A stretch of DNA of 32,819 nucleotides from positions 1 through 32,819 of the forward strand of contig NZ_JAHBAV010000044.1 of NCBI RefSeq assembly GCF_018390595.1. Direction: 5' to 3'. Shown here piece after piece: positions 9,224 through 15,783 of the stretch. The position numbers and the translations under genes were made by a program. How positions within the stretch are numbered: the first letter of the stretch is position 1; each line of letters opens with the position of its first letter. The notes below the pieces were generated by a model, which did not search any database, was not told the DNA's origin, and was given only the letters and a program-made list of their open reading frames with translations. Origin of the DNA: Dietzia massiliensis (GTDB lineage: Bacteria > Actinomycetota > Actinomycetes > Mycobacteriales > Mycobacteriaceae).

Positions 9224-9250
9224 CGCGAGCCCCCGTTCGTCGCCGGGTCA

Positions 9251-9298
9251 TCCGTCATGACGGAAGTGTTCCACGGCCAGCGGACCGGAACTGTCCGG
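9251..9298. promoter_or_regulatory. Candidate operator between WYL regulator and DinB genes
   Basis: The 120-bp divergent gap contains a perfect 14-bp palindrome, TCCGTCATGACGGA at 9251-9264, and a second inverted repeat CCGGA-N4-TCCGG at 9285-9298. Position between an autoregulated-type WYL gene and its divergent neighbour suggests an operator. Binding is inferred. Confidence 0.5.
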
Positions 9299-9343
9299 AT
9301 GGGGTGCGACGCTGTCCGCAGCCGACCTCGCAAGGAGAACGCC

Positions 9344-9919
9344 ATGACCGCCGCCCACACCCTCGACTGGACCGACCAGCTCGTCGACCAGATGGACCGA
9401 CACTGGACCAGCCAGCTCCGCCCGCGCCTCGAGGGGATGACCGACGACGAGTACCACTTCTCGCCCGCGCCCGACGAGCGGACCTGGGACGTGCGACCGC
9501 GGGGCACCAGCCGGGCCCCGATGCAGGGCGGAGCCGGCGACCACACCATCGACTTCGAGTTCCCCGAACCCGTGCCCGCGCCGGTGACGACCATCGCGTG
9601 GCGGATCGGCCACCTCGTCGTCGGCGTGTTGGGCGCCCGGTGGCACTCCCACTTCGGCGGTCCCCCGCACGACTACATGACCCACACCTACGCCGGGGAC
9701 GCCGCCGGCGGCCTGGCCCAGCTCGACCTCACCTACGCCGCCTGGATGAACGGCGTGCGGGGGCTCGACGCCGAGGCGCTCGCCCGGCCGATCGGCGAGG
9801 CGGAGGGCCCGTGGGCCGACTACCCCATGGCCGCCCTGGTCCTGCACATCAACCGCGAGGTCATCCACCACGGCGCCGAGATGTGCCTCCTGCGCGACGT
9901 GTACGCGCACACCCACTGA
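9344..9919 (+). CDS. DinB superfamily protein (four-helix, putative metal/thiol-dependent)
   Basis: 191-residue DinB-fold protein. In actinobacteria many DinB members are mycothiol- or other thiol-dependent S-transferases, or of unknown role. Potential metal ligands are His in the HLVVGVLGARWHSHFGG segment and the HH of INREVIHHGAEMCLLRD near the C-terminus, the usual DinB spacing. The frame is open far upstream, but ATG 9344 has an excellent Shine-Dalgarno (AAGGAG, 9332-9337). It is followed 43 bp later by a second DinB-fold gene and is divergent from the WYL regulator. Its reaction cannot be predicted. Confidence 0.8.
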   Translation: MTAAHTLDWTDQLVDQMDRHWTSQLRPRLEGMTDDEYHFSPAPDERTWDVRPRGTSRAPMQGGAGDHTIDFEFPEPVPAPVTTIAWRIGHLVVGVLGARWHSHFGGPPHDYMTHTYAGDAAGGLAQLDLTYAAWMNGVRGLDAEALARPIGEAEGPWADYPMAALVLHINREVIHHGAEMCLLRDVYAHTH

Positions 9920-9962
9920 TCCGTTCGAACGCACCGCCCACCACACACACCGAGGAGTCGTC

Positions 9963-10580
9963 ATGCCACTGTTCCCCGCCACCTGCCCCACCGAGCGCGA
10001 GAACCTGCTCGAGTGGATCGATGTCGCGTTGGTCAACGCCCGGTCGATCGTCCACGGACTGGACGCCGACCAGCTGCGCGCACGACCGCTGCCCTCCAGC
10101 GAGTTGACGCTCGGATGGCTGATCCTGCACATCGGCGAGGTCGCGGAGGGCTGGCTGGGCCGCGCCGCCGCCGCCCCGAACGCGCCCGAGACCGGACGGT
10201 CCCTGCCCGAGCAGTTCGCCTGGGCCGAGGCGGTGAACCGGGTCGACCCCGACGCCACCGCCGAGGAGATCCTCGCCGAGTACGACCGGCGGTGCGCGGC
10301 CGGACTCGCCCACCTGCGCGACGCCGATCTCGACGCGCCCGTCCCCGTGCCCGAGGAGATGCCGTGGTTCCCGCCGGGGCTGCCCGCCTTCAACGGGCGC
10401 TGGGCCGCCCTCCACGCGCTCAACGAGATCGCGCGCCACTCCGGTCACGCCGACATCCTGCGCGAGGCCATCGACGGCCGGACGATGTACGAGCTCATCG
10501 CCGAGAGTCAGGGGATCGACATGTCCTACATCGGGCAGTGGTTCGCCGCCCATCCCGAGGTGCCCGCGCCGGAGTGGTGA
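9963..10580 (+). CDS. DinB superfamily protein, DUF664-like
   Basis: 205-residue second DinB-fold protein of the pair, closest in pattern to the DUF664 group. The first histidine is in LTLGWLILHIGEVAEGWLG (about residue 57) and the second cluster in NEIARHSGHADILREAIDG, the H-x2-H arrangement expected for a trinuclear DinB metal site. Shine-Dalgarno GAGGAG at 9952-9957 supports ATG 9963. Probably co-transcribed with the preceding DinB gene and controlled by the divergent WYL regulator. Substrate unknown; a thiol transferase or detoxification role is a family-level guess. Confidence 0.8.
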   Translation: MPLFPATCPTERENLLEWIDVALVNARSIVHGLDADQLRARPLPSSELTLGWLILHIGEVAEGWLGRAAAAPNAPETGRSLPEQFAWAEAVNRVDPDATAEEILAEYDRRCAAGLAHLRDADLDAPVPVPEEMPWFPPGLPAFNGRWAALHALNEIARHSGHADILREAIDGRTMYELIAESQGIDMSYIGQWFAAHPEVPAPEW

Positions 10581-10596
10581 CGGGAGGCGGCGCGGT

Positions 10597-10621
10597 GGCC
10601 GCCAGGGGCTCCGCGGCGGCC
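10597..10621. terminator. Hairpin between convergent DinB and WS/DGAT genes
   Basis: Inverted repeat GGCCGCC (10597-10603) and GGCGGCC (10615-10621) with an 11-nt loop in the 43-bp convergent gap. No U-tract is visible on either side, so a bidirectional terminator is plausible but not certain. Confidence 0.45.
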
Positions 10622-10623
10622 GT

Positions 10624-12207
10624 CTACGCGGGCGGAGTCTCCCCGGCACCGCCCGCGAGCTCGGCGAACTGCTCCTCGATCCGGCCGGCGACCTCGCCCG
10701 GTTCGGGGATGAGCTCGGCGTCGGTGGCGATCCCGACCGTCACCGTGCCGTCATAGCTGAAGATGCAGATCCCCAGCGCCTGGTCGCCGCTCATCGGCAC
10801 CCACCCGAGCATGCCGTCGACGGTCGACCCGCCCAACGAGACCGGGCCGACCGGACCCGGCACCGAGGTGAGCTGACCGACGGTCTTGTTGGCGAACAGG
10901 TCGATCACCGCCCGTGCCACCGGTCCGGGCGCCGCGGCCACGGTGAGGATCGTCGCGAACGTCACGTGCGGCTCGAGCGAGTACCGCACGCGCGTCATCG
11001 AGGTGGTGATCGCGCCGAGCAGCTCCTCCGGGTCGTCGATCCCCAGCGGCAACCGCATGAGCACCAGCGTGATGTGATTGCCCAGCTCTCCCGCCTCGTC
11101 GTCGCCCGAGCCCACCGACACCGGGACCATGAGGTTGATATCCGAGACACGGCGGTCTCCATGGGCGTCGAGATACCCGGTCAACGCCTTGGACACGGCG
11201 GCGATCATCACCGGGGTGACGGTGCTGTCGTGCGACTTCGCCACCTCCTTGATCGCCGCGAGGTCCAGACCGGAGACCCACGCCACCTTCTTCTCGCGGT
11301 GCACCTTGCCGCTCCACGGAAGGTCGGCGGACCGCGGCTCGAACAGCAGCCGGAACACCGAGCGGTAGGTGTTGGCCATGCGATTGGTCGGACCGATGGC
11401 GTCGGTCAGGGATTCCACGGCGCGCGTGGGCACGCGCGAGAGTCGGCGACCCGGAGCCAGCACGTCGCGGGTCAGCCGGCCGAGTGTCTCCGGGAGCCTC
11501 AGCGCTCCACCGGTCACCCCGCGGGCGATGCCGAACGAGTCCTTGGCCACGTCGGCGCCGACCCCTCCGACCGCGCTCATCGCGCCGAGCACACCCTTCG
11601 TCCGGGGCGACAGGTCGCGGCCGACCGAGGGCGGCGGGGTGTCGTCCTCGTGATCGCACAGATCCAGGACCAGCTGCGTGAGCCGGACCCCGTCGACCAC
11701 CCCGTGCTGGACGCGGAACAGGATGAGCGCGCCCTCCTCGGCCGCGCCCTCGTCCTCCGCGCCGTCATCCTCCGCGCCGTCCGGGTGGTACCCCTCGATG
11801 AACTCGACCCGCCACAGCGGACTGCCGCCGGGGAGCGGCACGCCCATCTGCTCGGCGACGTGCGCCTCGGCCTCCGCGCGTCCGCCGGGTTCGGGCAGAC
11901 GCCGGTGGACCAGGTGGTTCGACAAATCGAAGTCGGGGTCGTCGACCCAGTACCACCGACGACCCCTGCGCTTGGCCACCCGACGGAACACCGGGTACGG
12001 CTCGACCATGCGGGTGCGGATCGCCTCTGTGACGGCGCCCCAGTCCGGCACGCGGGAGAACCACATCAGCGAGTTGATGTACATGAGGTTGTCCGGTCGG
12101 TCCATCAGCAGCCAGAGCTGGTCCCGCAGCGGGATCCGCACCCCGTCCGTCTTTCCTCCTGTCGCACTGCCCGCCGCGCTGCCCGTTGCACCGTCCGTCG
12201 CCGCCAT
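10624..12207 (-). CDS. WS/DGAT family O-acyltransferase (wax ester / triacylglycerol synthesis)
   Basis: 527-residue member of the wax ester synthase / diacylglycerol acyltransferase family, which esterifies fatty alcohol or diacylglycerol with acyl-CoA for storage lipid. The active-site motif HHxxxDG appears as QHGVVDG (residues 167-173): the first His is Gln, the second, catalytic His (H168) and the Asp-Gly are kept. Later conserved blocks include NLMVPVSV and PGPVGPVSLGG before a DUF1298-like C-terminal part. ATG 12207 is preceded by GGGAGGAAC; the frame runs to 12369 but overlaps the divergent flavin gene. A 15-bp tandem repeat just before the motif adds an acidic loop (GAEDDGAEDEG). Divergent from the flavin reductase-fold gene. 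Confidence 0.85.
   Translation of the reverse strand: MAATDGATGSAAGSATGGKTDGVRIPLRDQLWLLMDRPDNLMYINSLMWFSRVPDWGAVTEAIRTRMVEPYPVFRRVAKRRGRRWYWVDDPDFDLSNHLVHRRLPEPGGRAEAEAHVAEQMGVPLPGGSPLWRVEFIEGYHPDGAEDDGAEDEGAAEEGALILFRVQHGVVDGVRLTQLVLDLCDHEDDTPPPSVGRDLSPRTKGVLGAMSAVGGVGADVAKDSFGIARGVTGGALRLPETLGRLTRDVLAPGRRLSRVPTRAVESLTDAIGPTNRMANTYRSVFRLLFEPRSADLPWSGKVHREKKVAWVSGLDLAAIKEVAKSHDSTVTPVMIAAVSKALTGYLDAHGDRRVSDINLMVPVSVGSGDDEAGELGNHITLVLMRLPLGIDDPEELLGAITTSMTRVRYSLEPHVTFATILTVAAAPGPVARAVIDLFANKTVGQLTSVPGPVGPVSLGGSTVDGMLGWVPMSGDQALGICIFSYDGTVTVGIATDAELIPEPGEVAGRIEEQFAELAGGAGETPPA
11729..11782. repeat. 15-bp in-frame tandem repeat in the WS/DGAT gene
   Basis: About 3.6 imperfect copies of a 15-bp unit (11729-11743, 11744-11758, 11759-11773, partial to 11782) encode an Asp/Glu/Ala/Gly-rich loop some seven residues before the catalytic motif. 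The period keeps the reading frame, so copy number could vary without loss of the gene. Confidence 0.75.
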
Positions 12208-12331
12208 GGCTCCGTTCCTCCCGCTCGCCGGGTGCCCGCCTCCTCGAGCGCGGGGCGCCTCGCGGCTCACGCTAGGACAGTGATGACATCCGCCGCCGCG
12301 CAATGGCCGCACCCGGCGGCACAATGGGCGG

Positions 12332-12922
12332 ATGCGCATCGTGCACACGCCGGACGACCCACCCGCCAAGGGCTTCTACGCACTGCTCACCGCCTCGATC
12401 GCGCCGCGGCCGATCGCGTGGGTGTCGACCGTCTCGGCTGACGGAGTGCTCAACCTGGCGCCGTACTCGTTCTTCACCGTCGCGTGCGCGGATCCGGCGA
12501 TCCTGTCCGTGACGTCTATCGGCCGCAAGGACACGTACCGCAACGTGATGGACACCGGCGAGTTCGTGGTGAACATCGGCACCGAATCGCTGATCGAGAC
12601 GATGAACGCCACGTCGGCGCCCGTCGGGCCGGAGGTGGACGAGTTCGAGATGCAGGGGCTGACCCCCGATCCGTCGGACATCGTCTCCCCGCCGCGGGTC
12701 GCGGAGGCACCGATCGCGTTCGAGTGCGTGCGTCACGACGTGATCGACCTGGGCACCAGCGCGATGCTGCTCGGTCGCGTGGTGAGCGTGACAGCCGACG
12801 AGGAGATCATGGCCGACGACGGACTCCCCGACTTCGACATCCTTCTGCCGCCCTCCCGGCTCGGCCGCCACCAGTGGGGCTACGCCCCAGGCACGCGAGA
12901 GCTGCCGCGGCCGCGGAAGTAG
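12332..12922 (+). CDS. Flavin reductase-like FMN-binding split-barrel protein
   Basis: 196-residue protein of the flavin reductase-like (FMN-binding split barrel) family; members bind FMN and serve as flavin reductases or oxidoreductases. Diagnostic blocks are TASIAPRPIAWVSTVSADG (residues ~20-38), NLAPYSFF (about 41-48), and KDTYRNVMDTGEFVVNI. ATG 12332 has no Shine-Dalgarno, but CACAAT (12320-12325) six bases upstream would suit a leaderless transcript. It is divergent from the WS/DGAT gene and followed by repeat locus B. Physiological partner unknown. Confidence 0.85.
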   Translation: MRIVHTPDDPPAKGFYALLTASIAPRPIAWVSTVSADGVLNLAPYSFFTVACADPAILSVTSIGRKDTYRNVMDTGEFVVNIGTESLIETMNATSAPVGPEVDEFEMQGLTPDPSDIVSPPRVAEAPIAFECVRHDVIDLGTSAMLLGRVVSVTADEEIMADDGLPDFDILLPPSRLGRHQWGYAPGTRELPRPRK

Positions 12923-12973
12923 GTCCGGAGCTCCCGTTCCTATCCGGCCCCGCCGGCAGCCGCGGCCCACGGG

Positions 12974-13148
12974 GCAGCCGCTCCCCTGCCTGGCGCCTCG
13001 CTCCCGCCCACGTACGGCCCCGCACACAGCCGCTCCCCGCGATGGCGTCTCGCTCCCCTCCCTGTACTGCTCCGTCGGCAGCCGCTCCCCGCGATGGCGT
13101 CTCGCACACCCCGCGGTGCGCGCGAGACGCCATGGCGGCGGGCGGCTG
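12974..13148. repeat. Palindromic interspersed repeat, locus B
   Basis: This lies in the 411-bp gap before the AbiEi-like gene. It holds two half-units (cores at 12991-13004, where the core is TGGCGCCTCGCTCC, and 13041-13053) and one complete element, 13079-13148. In the latter, perfect 12-bp arms 13094-13105 and 13122-13133 (ATGGCGTCTCGC / GCGAGACGCCAT) enclose a 16-nt loop with a small inner stem CACC/GGTG. The loop and inner arms are identical to those of locus C, 1.35 kb away. Bases 13149-13333 hold no repeat; they should contain the promoter of the next gene, but I see no clear -10. Confidence 0.85.
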
Positions 13149-13333
13149 GTGCTCCGGCTGGATCAGCGGCAGCTGCGAACGCCTGACAACGGCTCCGCTT
13201 CCAGCTACTGCCACGGACAACCGCGGCCGAGCAGCCGCTGGAAAGTCACAGCCCCGCCCCTCTCCACAGGCCGGGCGCAGAACCGGCCTCCGCGACGGGA
13301 ACGGCCGGCCCGTCACGGCAATACTGCCTGGCC

Positions 13334-14290
13334 ATGAGCACTGATCAGTCCCGTCCAGTCGTCATCACCGCGGCCGAGCTCCTCGCCCGTGGCTATAGTC
13401 GCCGAGCGCGCGAGCACGCGGAACGCACCGGTCAGCTCTACCGCGTCCGCCACGGCATCTACACGCTCGCGTCGGAACTCCCCACCGGTCCCGACAAGGC
13501 CGAGGCGATGCTCGAGATGAGATCGCGGGCCGCGGCGAAGAGCGTCGGCCCCGGGACCGCCCTGTCGCATACCTCGGCGCTCGTCCTCCACGGCCTGCCC
13601 GTCCACGAGATGGACACCCGGCGGGTCACCACCACCAGGCATCGACCCGGCAGCGGGAGCAGGCGCGGAAGGAGCACGATCTGCCACAATCTCGATCTCG
13701 CGGACGCCGTGGTCGAGGTGGACGGCATCCCGGTCACGACTCCGGCGCGGACGATCGTCGATGTCGCGCGGACGAGTCCCTTCACCGGCGCGGTGTGTGC
13801 GGCGGACGAGGCGTTGCGTCGCGAATTGTGCAGCCCGACCGATCTGGCGGTCGAACTCGAGGCCGCCGCCGGCCGGGTGGGGATCGCCAGAGCCCGGGCC
13901 GTGGTGGCGTTCGCGGACGCGGGCGCCCAGTCGGTCCTCGAGTCGGCCAGCAGGGTGATGATCAGTCGCGCCGGTCTGCCGATGCCCGAGCTCCAACGGG
14001 AGTTCATCCTCTCGGACGGGACGTCGGCCTTCGTGGACATGTACTGGGAGGAGTGGGGGCTCGTCGGTGAGGCCGACGGGACGGGGAAGTACGGGATCGA
14101 CGACGACGAGGTCGACGTCCGCAAGAAGCTCCGCGACGAGAAGAGACGGCAGAACGACATCGAATCTCTGGGCAACATCGTCCGGCGGTGGCAGTGGGAG
14201 GACTATCAGTGCGGCCGGGTCGTGCCGGTCATCCGCGAGGCGATGAGGATTCAGGAGTCCCTCGGCCGGGGTCCGGGCCGCGTCGCGTGA
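13334..14290 (+). CDS. AbiEi antitoxin-like / DUF559-like protein, orphan
   Basis: 318-residue protein. The N-terminal ~90 residues resemble the AbiEi-type winged-helix antitoxin domain (AAELLARGYSRRAREHAERTGQLYRVRHGIY, then GTALSHTSALVLHGLPV). The C-terminal part (about 215-310) resembles the Vsr/DUF559 PD-(D/E)XK nuclease fold: FVDMYWEEWGLVGEADGTGKY gives a D...E.DG..KY pattern. No AbiEii-type nucleotidyltransferase toxin lies beside it; the next gene is menC, convergent. It is bracketed by repeat loci B and C. An imperfect GGCA-N4-TGCC dyad just upstream (13317-13328) could be an autoregulatory site. Such stand-alone proteins are common in actinobacteria and their function is unknown. Confidence 0.65.
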   Translation: MSTDQSRPVVITAAELLARGYSRRAREHAERTGQLYRVRHGIYTLASELPTGPDKAEAMLEMRSRAAAKSVGPGTALSHTSALVLHGLPVHEMDTRRVTTTRHRPGSGSRRGRSTICHNLDLADAVVEVDGIPVTTPARTIVDVARTSPFTGAVCAADEALRRELCSPTDLAVELEAAAGRVGIARARAVVAFADAGAQSVLESASRVMISRAGLPMPELQREFILSDGTSAFVDMYWEEWGLVGEADGTGKYGIDDDEVDVRKKLRDEKRRQNDIESLGNIVRRWQWEDYQCGRVVPVIREAMRIQESLGRGPGRVA

Positions 14291-14318
14291 CCGAGACCAT
14301 CGCGACCGGGTCGGCCGC

Positions 14319-14502
14319 CCGCTCCCGGGGATGGCGCCTCGCTCCCCGACATGGCGTCTCGCCCCAAGCCGCGCACCACAGCCGCTCCCGGCGATGGCGT
14401 CTCGCTCCCGCGGATGCACGCGAATTCTGCAGCCGCTCCTGGGCATGGCGTCTCGCACACCCCGCGGTGCGCGCGAGACGCCATGGCGAGGAGCGGCTGT
14501 GT
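14319..14502. repeat. Palindromic interspersed repeat, locus C (best complete element)
   Basis: Three half-units (cores near 14331-14345, 14351-14362 and 14393-14405) lead into the best-preserved complete element, 14430-14499. Outer arms 14430-14440 and 14489-14499 (CAGCCGCTCCT / AGGAGCGGCTG) and inner arms 14444-14456 and 14473-14485 (CATGGCGTCTCGC / GCGAGACGCCATG) are both perfect, separated by a 3-nt mismatch on each side, around a 16-nt loop. The locus sits between the convergent AbiEi-like gene and menC. The 327-bp gene-free stretch 14291-14617 is filled by this locus and by the 35-bp direct repeats listed next. Confidence 0.88.
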
Positions 14503-14581
14503 GCGGACCGGGCCCGGGGCCGCGATTCTGGAGAGCCGGCGGCCGACTGTGTGCGGACCGGGCCCGGGGCCGCGATTCTGG
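14497..14581. repeat. Pair of identical 35-bp direct repeats
   Basis: Two perfect copies, 14497-14531 and 14547-14581, begin CTGTGTGCGGACCGGG and end GCGATTCTGG, with a 15-bp spacer (50-bp period). Each contains the palindrome CCGGGCCCGG. The first copy overlaps the last three bases of the complete palindromic element of locus C. Confidence 0.9.
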
Positions 14582-14617
14582 TGATCTGTGCGGCGGGTGT
14601 GTCGAAGACGGGGAGGT

Positions 14618-15760
14618 TCAGAGAATAGCGTGGCAGCGGCGGATGCGATCCAGCCACCAGTCGCGCCGCTCGCCGCCGATGAGCAGTTCCTCCAGCCGCG
14701 CCGGGTCCGGGGCCACCCGGCGGACCGGGAGATGCCCGTCCTCCAGGGCGAAGACGCCCGGGTCGACGACGTCCTCGACGAAGACCCCGCCGGTGCCCAG
14801 ACCTGCGGCGGGGATCTCGTCGTCGTCGGCCCCGGGCCCGCCACCCGCACCGACACCCGCGGTGCGGAACCCGCCACCCGCACCCGCGGCACCGGGCCCG
14901 CCACCCGCGCCGACACCCGGAAGGGCGGCAGCAGCCGCGACGCCAGCGGCGACCCCCACCGCCGAGTCGAGCGCACTGGACACCGTCACCGGCACCCCGA
15001 GCTCGGCGGCCACGGCCAGCAGACGCCGCGGGCCACCGAGCGGCGCGACCTTGACCACCGCCCGGTCGGCGCCCCCGGCCCGAACGACGCGTAGGGGGTC
15101 CTCGGCGCGGCGGATGGACTCGTCGGCGGCCACGTCCACGTGCACGCCGTCGGCGGCGAGGCGCTCCCGCAGCTCCACCAGCTCGTCGACGGTCGCGCAC
15201 GGTTGCTCGACGTACTCCAGGCCCGGCCCGTCCAACGACACCGGACCGGTGCGGGAGACGTCGGCGGCACGCACCGCCTGGTCGAGGACCCGCACGGCGT
15301 GGGCGGCCTCCGCCACCGACCACGCCCCGTTGGCGTCGACCCGCACCCGCGCGCCGGGCCGGGCCTGCAGGACGGCGGCGACGCGGGCGACGTCGTCGAC
15401 CAGCTGTTGCCCCTTCTCCGCCACCTTGACCTTGACCGTCATGCACCCCGGGAAGCGGTCGAGGATAGCGCCGACCTCGCCGGCCGACACCGCCGGGACC
15501 GTGGCGTTGACCGCGACCCGCGAACGCACGGGCGGCGGCGGGCCCTGCCACGCCATCTCGATCGCCGAGGCGAGCCAGTGGGCGGCCTCGCGATCGTGGT
15601 ACTCCCCGAACGGCCCGAACTCGCCCCACCCGGCGGGCCCGTCGATCAGCACGAGCTCGCGCTCGGTGACGCCGCGGAACCGCACCCGCATCGGCAGGGC
15701 CACCACGTGGACGCGCGCGAGCAGATCGTCGATCGACTCGGGGCCCGGTACGGATGTCAT
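14618..15760 (-). CDS. menC: o-Succinylbenzoate synthase
   Basis: Enolase-superfamily enzyme dehydrating SHCHC to o-succinylbenzoate. 380 residues, some 50 longer than the ~326-aa mycobacterial MenC. Barrel residues visible are the KxK catalytic pair in TVKVKV, metal ligands in VRVDANG, YVEQP and VAADES, and the second catalytic Lys in AVVKVAPLGG. The extra length is a Gly/Ala-rich insert (roughly residues 275-310) made by an in-frame 60-bp duplication. ATG 15760 lies six bases after TAGCGT on its strand (15767-15772), suiting a leaderless transcript. It is divergent from menB by 23 bp. Confidence 0.9.
   Translation of the reverse strand: MTSVPGPESIDDLLARVHVVALPMRVRFRGVTERELVLIDGPAGWGEFGPFGEYHDREAAHWLASAIEMAWQGPPPPVRSRVAVNATVPAVSAGEVGAILDRFPGCMTVKVKVAEKGQQLVDDVARVAAVLQARPGARVRVDANGAWSVAEAAHAVRVLDQAVRAADVSRTGPVSLDGPGLEYVEQPCATVDELVELRERLAADGVHVDVAADESIRRAEDPLRVVRAGGADRAVVKVAPLGGPRRLLAVAAELGVPVTVSSALDSAVGVAAGVAAAAALPGVGAGGGPGAAGAGGGFRTAGVGAGGGPGADDDEIPAAGLGTGGVFVEDVVDPGVFALEDGHLPVRRVAPDPARLEELLIGGERRDWWLDRIRRCHAIL
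14832..14919. repeat. In-frame 60-bp duplication inside menC
   Basis: Two 28-bp blocks, 14832-14859 and 14892-14919, differ at one base and lie 60 bp apart. They encode a repeated GVGAGGGPGA segment in an otherwise conserved enzyme. The length is a multiple of three and the frame is intact. Confidence 0.85.
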
Positions 15761-15766
15761 GGGTCC

Positions 15767-15776
15767 ACGCTAACGT
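15767..15776. promoter_or_regulatory. Overlapping divergent -10 elements of menC and menB
   Basis: The 23-bp menC-menB gap contains TAACGT on the plus strand (15771-15776, 7 bp before the menB ATG) and TAGCGT on the minus strand (15767-15772, 6 bp before the menC ATG). Both fit the actinobacterial TANNNT box at leaderless distance, and they overlap by two bases. Neither gene has room for a normal leader unless its transcript starts inside the other gene. Confidence 0.55.
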
Positions 15777-15783
15777 CGGAGCC

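Noticed and set aside
6447..9251. A 934-residue continuous minus-strand reading frame covering menD and the region upstream
   Set aside because: The N-terminal ~346 residues are an alternate-frame shadow of the WYL gene: Arg/Gly/Ala-rich with no domain. MenD homology begins at 8213.
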